64,000 nucleotides of DNA from Mucilaginibacter sp. SG564 (GTDB lineage: Bacteria; Bacteroidota; Bacteroidia; Sphingobacteriales; Sphingobacteriaceae): NCBI RefSeq assembly GCF_013149275.1, contig NZ_JABGNA010000005.1:124001-188000 (forward strand), written 5' to 3'. Made by a program: the position numbers and the translations under genes. Of this stretch, positions 62,201-64,000 are shown in pieces. The notes beneath the pieces were generated by a model. It saw nothing but the letters and a program-made list of their open reading frames with translations. It searched no databases and was not told the DNA's origin. Every line of letters starts with the position of its first letter. Within the stretch, counting starts at the first letter, position 1.

Positions 62201-62460
62201 ACAACGTCAAGTAAAAACTTGCCATTTTCGTCTGTTGCCGTGCTATTGCCCTTTGCGTTGGCAGGCGTAACATTCGCTCCAATTATAGCTTTGCCTAACG
62301 AATCAGTTACTGACCCAATGGCAGTGATTTTAGTTTGGGCGGCGCCAATGTTCGCCATCAATATCAATAAGCATACGATGGCTAATGATTTGCAAATCAG
62401 TCGAATTTTGAGCTTTTTACTTGGCAGCTGCCAATCTTTGACTTCGTAGATTTCTCTCAT
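59212..62460 (-). CDS. SusC/RagA-family TonB-dependent glycan receptor
   Basis: The 1082-residue outer-membrane receptor has a signal segment (LAIVCLLILMANIGAAQ), a carboxypeptidase-like domain (GSVTDSLGKAIIGANVTPAN), a TonB plug (PLILIDNVELTASDLARLNV, GARGGNGVILVKTKEGKAGK) and a 22-strand barrel ending FNVGLNINI. It has no STN domain, so it does not signal through FecR. Control is more likely by the divergent AraC gene. It imports oligosaccharides with SusD and the two lipoproteins. The start at 62460 (MREIYEVKDW) has a long N-terminal tail before the signal helix. Confidence 0.94.
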   Translation of the reverse strand: MREIYEVKDWQLPSKKLKIRLICKSLAIVCLLILMANIGAAQTKITAIGSVTDSLGKAIIGANVTPANAKGNSTATDENGKFLLDVVPGTVLKITFVGFVAKEITVTENKKVFKIILNEAKSQFDDVVITAYNRKQTREALVGSVTTVKPGNLRVPASNLTNALAGQVAGIIAYQPSGQPGVDNANFFIRGVTTFGYRQSPLILIDNVELTASDLARLNVDDIESFTILKDASATALYGARGGNGVILVKTKEGKAGKPQINVRVENSSSQNVKNIKLADPITYMNLFNEATRTRYPLNPLPYTQNKINETQNTINHAPGSNEFVYPAVDWLALLFKKRTSTQRGDLSVQGGGGVARYYIAGSYSNDNGNLKTDIRNNNNNNVKFQNYQLRSNVNVNLTSNTEVIVRLSGTFNEYNGPRTNDASLQTDLYNLVMHTSPVDFPAYYPPDSANLKTKHILFGNAPAANGGVGASQYINPYANLLSGHQNFSESRMLAQFELNQNLQFITPGLNFHGIFSTNRYARFQSSMNYNPFYYTATDYNKATNSYKLDWINDQPGQAREYLSYSPGASALSTFLYLQGVLDYSHGFGKNNNVSASLIGTQQQTRNANAGTLFDSLPFRNETLAGRATYSYKGRYYLEFNFGYNGSERFSANHRFGFFPTIGGSWIISDEKFWGDLYNVFDRFKLRASYGLVGNDQIGSQRFFYLSDVNLNGGNFAYFGNNNQYYRNGVNINNYENDDVTWETSKQTNLGLEFTLLKKFNVIAEVYQNNKYNILQNRSSIPTTTGLEAAIAANIGKVHSQGVDISVDGTQSFGKNFSLGVRGNFTYSTNKYTQYEEPHWLEASRYLVGQPLNRQYGYIAERLFVDDNEAANSPTQIFSSNGFPPKGGDIKYRDLNGDGKIDGADQTYIGNPTVPKIVYGFGLTTTYKNFDLSGFFQGQAKVSFFIDPARTAPFIKSPDSYFTGNTQLLKAYADDHWSEQNQNLYALYPRLGPDGAAIENNRQSSTWWLRDGSFLRLKSLEIGYTLPDRFAKAINLKKARIYLNGLNLLTWSPFKLWDPEQGGNAFAYPVQKVFNVGLNINI

Positions 62461-63343
62461 AATCTAGTTATTAGGGTTATTAAAATGTGGCTAATAGAAA
62501 GCAGGAAGATTCATTTGAGTGACTTCGTCACTCAGCAGTCGATATTTTGCTACAGGAGTATGTTGATTCTATCTCCTAAGCGCAATTAAATTGAATGATT
62601 TAAGGCTGCGTCAGGAATAGCTTTCAGTTTTACACCTTTTTGCAGGACGGACATTTATCAGGAGAAATACCCGGTTATTGAAAGAGGAGTCTATATGTAA
62701 AATCTTCCCATAAAGTTTTGGTTAGTTTGTGATTAAATCGGTTGAGTAAAAGTAGAACGAGCCTAACTCAGAAAAAATGGAGAAATCTTGGAAAAGTATG
62801 TAGAATTCGAGCATAGCAAAGGGGATTGTCGAAAATGATCGTAAGTACCTGAAAAACAAATAAATAAATATTTCATCTTTAAGTCACCTAAAGATTATAA
62901 TGGTCAGAAGGAAAACGACTATAAAATCCATCTATGCTCCAAAGAATTGAGTAATGGATTATTCTATTATCATTCCTGGCAGATTAATTCTTAGCCGGAA
63001 AATATAGATGCATTATTTAATTTAAACAGGGAGAAGACTTGTGCACAATTTCAACGATGAAATTTTTAACATGTTAATTATCAAACGATAACAGACAATT
63101 AAAACAACAATCTCCCTTGCTCTGCCGAGGTTGTTTTAGCAAACCTGATGGACAATTGGACCTAATATTGTCAATTTTTGGCAAAATGATGAGCGCACTT
63201 GGCATTATCGAAACACCATGTTGCGATTAAACAATGTTTTAGTTATAATCGCAAAAAAGTGACACTATTGTACAATAATTGGACAATATAGTCTATTTAA
63301 AGACACTACGGTTCACTTAGTTATAAACCAATCTATTTTCGTT
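62461..63343. promoter_or_regulatory. 880-base divergent control region of the glycan locus
   Basis: No gene is visible. It contains TGAGTGAC (62516-62523) and GTCACTCA (62527-62534) around a three-base loop just upstream of SusC. A 12-base palindrome TATTGTACAATA lies at 63266-63277, beside ATTGGACAATAT (63278-63289), with related GGACAATTGGAC at 63150-63161. The cluster of GGACAAT-type words near 63.15-63.29 kb may be the operator of the AraC protein. The promoters of SusC and AraC should both be here. Confidence 0.55.
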
Positions 63344-64000
63344 ATGAGCAAGGGGCAAAAGAGAAGAAATGGCTTTACAGGTGAAAAGCTGGTCAATGTT
63401 CCGTTACCTTTACTTCGGACTATAAGGAGGAAAGCATCGGAAGTATTCAGGATATTTATAACAGAAATCGGGTACTTTCCAAAAGCGCGTTATCATTACA
63501 GAGAACGCAGAAAAGGTTGCGAAGACAATATATTAATCTACTGTACACAGGGCAAAGGGCATTATATCTTAGGAAATCAAAAATATGAGGTTCACTGTAA
63601 TGAATTTGTATTCTTAGCCGCGACCGACCAATATATGCGGTACTGGGCCGACGCTGAAGATCCATGGTCCATTTATTGGGTGCATTTCACTGGCCCTAAC
63701 ATACTTTCATTTAATGAATCATTACCAAGTGGTGTTTTCAATCGGCCACTACGAATTAATTTTAATGAAGCCGGGATCGAAATCTGGAAATCGATGTATG
63801 AAACCCTTGATTTTGAGTGCTCATTTGATTCGCTTTGTAAAGCGAGTTTCTGTCTTTATCATTTGGTAGCCACCTTCATTTTCCCAACCAATAATTCTAA
63901 ACAAATAACTGAGCATGAAGCCAGCATCGTTACTCAAACGATTAATGTCATGTGGTCAAACATCAACAAAAAATTAACCGTCGAAGCTTTGGCTAACGGC
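63344..64000 (+). CDS. AraC-family regulator, N-terminal part (cut by window edge)
   Basis: The frame is open from ATG 63344 to the edge (219 codons). The sequence shows an AraC cupin-type sensor (FRIFITEIGYFPKARYHYRE, NILIYCTQGKGHYILGNQKY, WSIYWVHFTGPN, typical of the AraC_binding domain of sugar-responsive regulators). The HTH should begin just after NKKLTVEALANG at the edge. It is divergent from the SusC/SusD glycan locus and so is the natural regulator of that locus. Confidence 0.85.
   Translation, partial: MSKGQKRRNGFTGEKLVNVPLPLLRTIRRKASEVFRIFITEIGYFPKARYHYRERRKGCEDNILIYCTQGKGHYILGNQKYEVHCNEFVFLAATDQYMRYWADAEDPWSIYWVHFTGPNILSFNESLPSGVFNRPLRINFNEAGIEIWKSMYETLDFECSFDSLCKASFCLYHLVATFIFPTNNSKQITEHEASIVTQTINVMWSNINKKLTVEALANG

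Noticed and set aside
1..64000. CRISPR array or phage region
   Set aside because: No regularly spaced repeats and no phage structural genes were seen anywhere in the window.

Overview
The window looks like a chromosomal segment from a Bacteroidota bacterium, most likely of the family Sphingobacteriaceae (Mucilaginibacter or Pedobacter type). The reasons are three SusC/RagA TonB-dependent receptors (one cut by the left edge), two SusD lipoproteins, an ECF sigma/FecR pair, a short 286-residue RpoD-type sigma factor, a GldA/GldG-like ABC system and weak Shine-Dalgarno signals throughout. The genus is inferred; there is no rRNA or tRNA in the window to confirm it.

Layout. 1-2.4 kb: start of a SusC receptor preceded by a TlpA-like thioredoxin. 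2.4-4.7 kb: small regulator, a membrane-protein gene broken by an in-frame TAG, and a macro-domain protein. 4.8-9.7 kb: a minus-strand PRTRC cassette (ThiF, B, an F-position gene that appears frameshifted, C, E, two small unknowns and an SSB), typical of mobile or plasmid-derived DNA. 10.2-14.1 kb: aldo/keto reductase, second-copy RpoD-like sigma factor, TetR regulator and a PEP-mutase/isocitrate-lyase family enzyme. 15.3-31.2 kb: one long minus-strand locus, ECF sigma > FecR > SusC > SusD > ABC ATPase > GldF/GldG-like permease > two tandem MutS-like ATPases > M16 peptidase. 31.3-43 kb: regulators (a frameshifted AraC gene, GlxA-type AraC, Crp/Fnr), a class III cyclase, an alkyltransferase-like protein, a histidine kinase and two cupins. 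43.8-52.2 kb: TetR, RND efflux pump (adaptor, pump, outer-membrane channel) and an MFS exporter. 54-64 kb: a polysaccharide-utilisation-type locus (SusC, SusD, two surface lipoproteins with discoidin-like C-termini, a decayed GH29 fucosidase start and a divergent AraC regulator).

The most notable pattern is a promoter-like element, TGTCACA, 14 bases, TGTCTAA, found eleven times by eye with exactly the same spacing. It lies upstream of genes from 14.6 to 52.5 kb: the efflux TetR/RND operon (three tandem copies), a divergent small membrane gene and sigma gene (two tandem copies), the MFS exporter, an ECF-like sigma gene, the alkyltransferase-like gene, an acidic unknown protein, and a truncated sigma gene (two tandem copies). 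The same region carries three intact and one truncated member of an ECF-like sigma family with a Cys-rich C-terminal extension. The inference is that these sigma factors and this promoter class form a stress/efflux regulon; neither the pairing nor the regulon has been tested here.

Three genes carry single lesions (TAG at 3686, a probable one-base loss near 7604 and one near 31624), which may be real decay or assembly errors.
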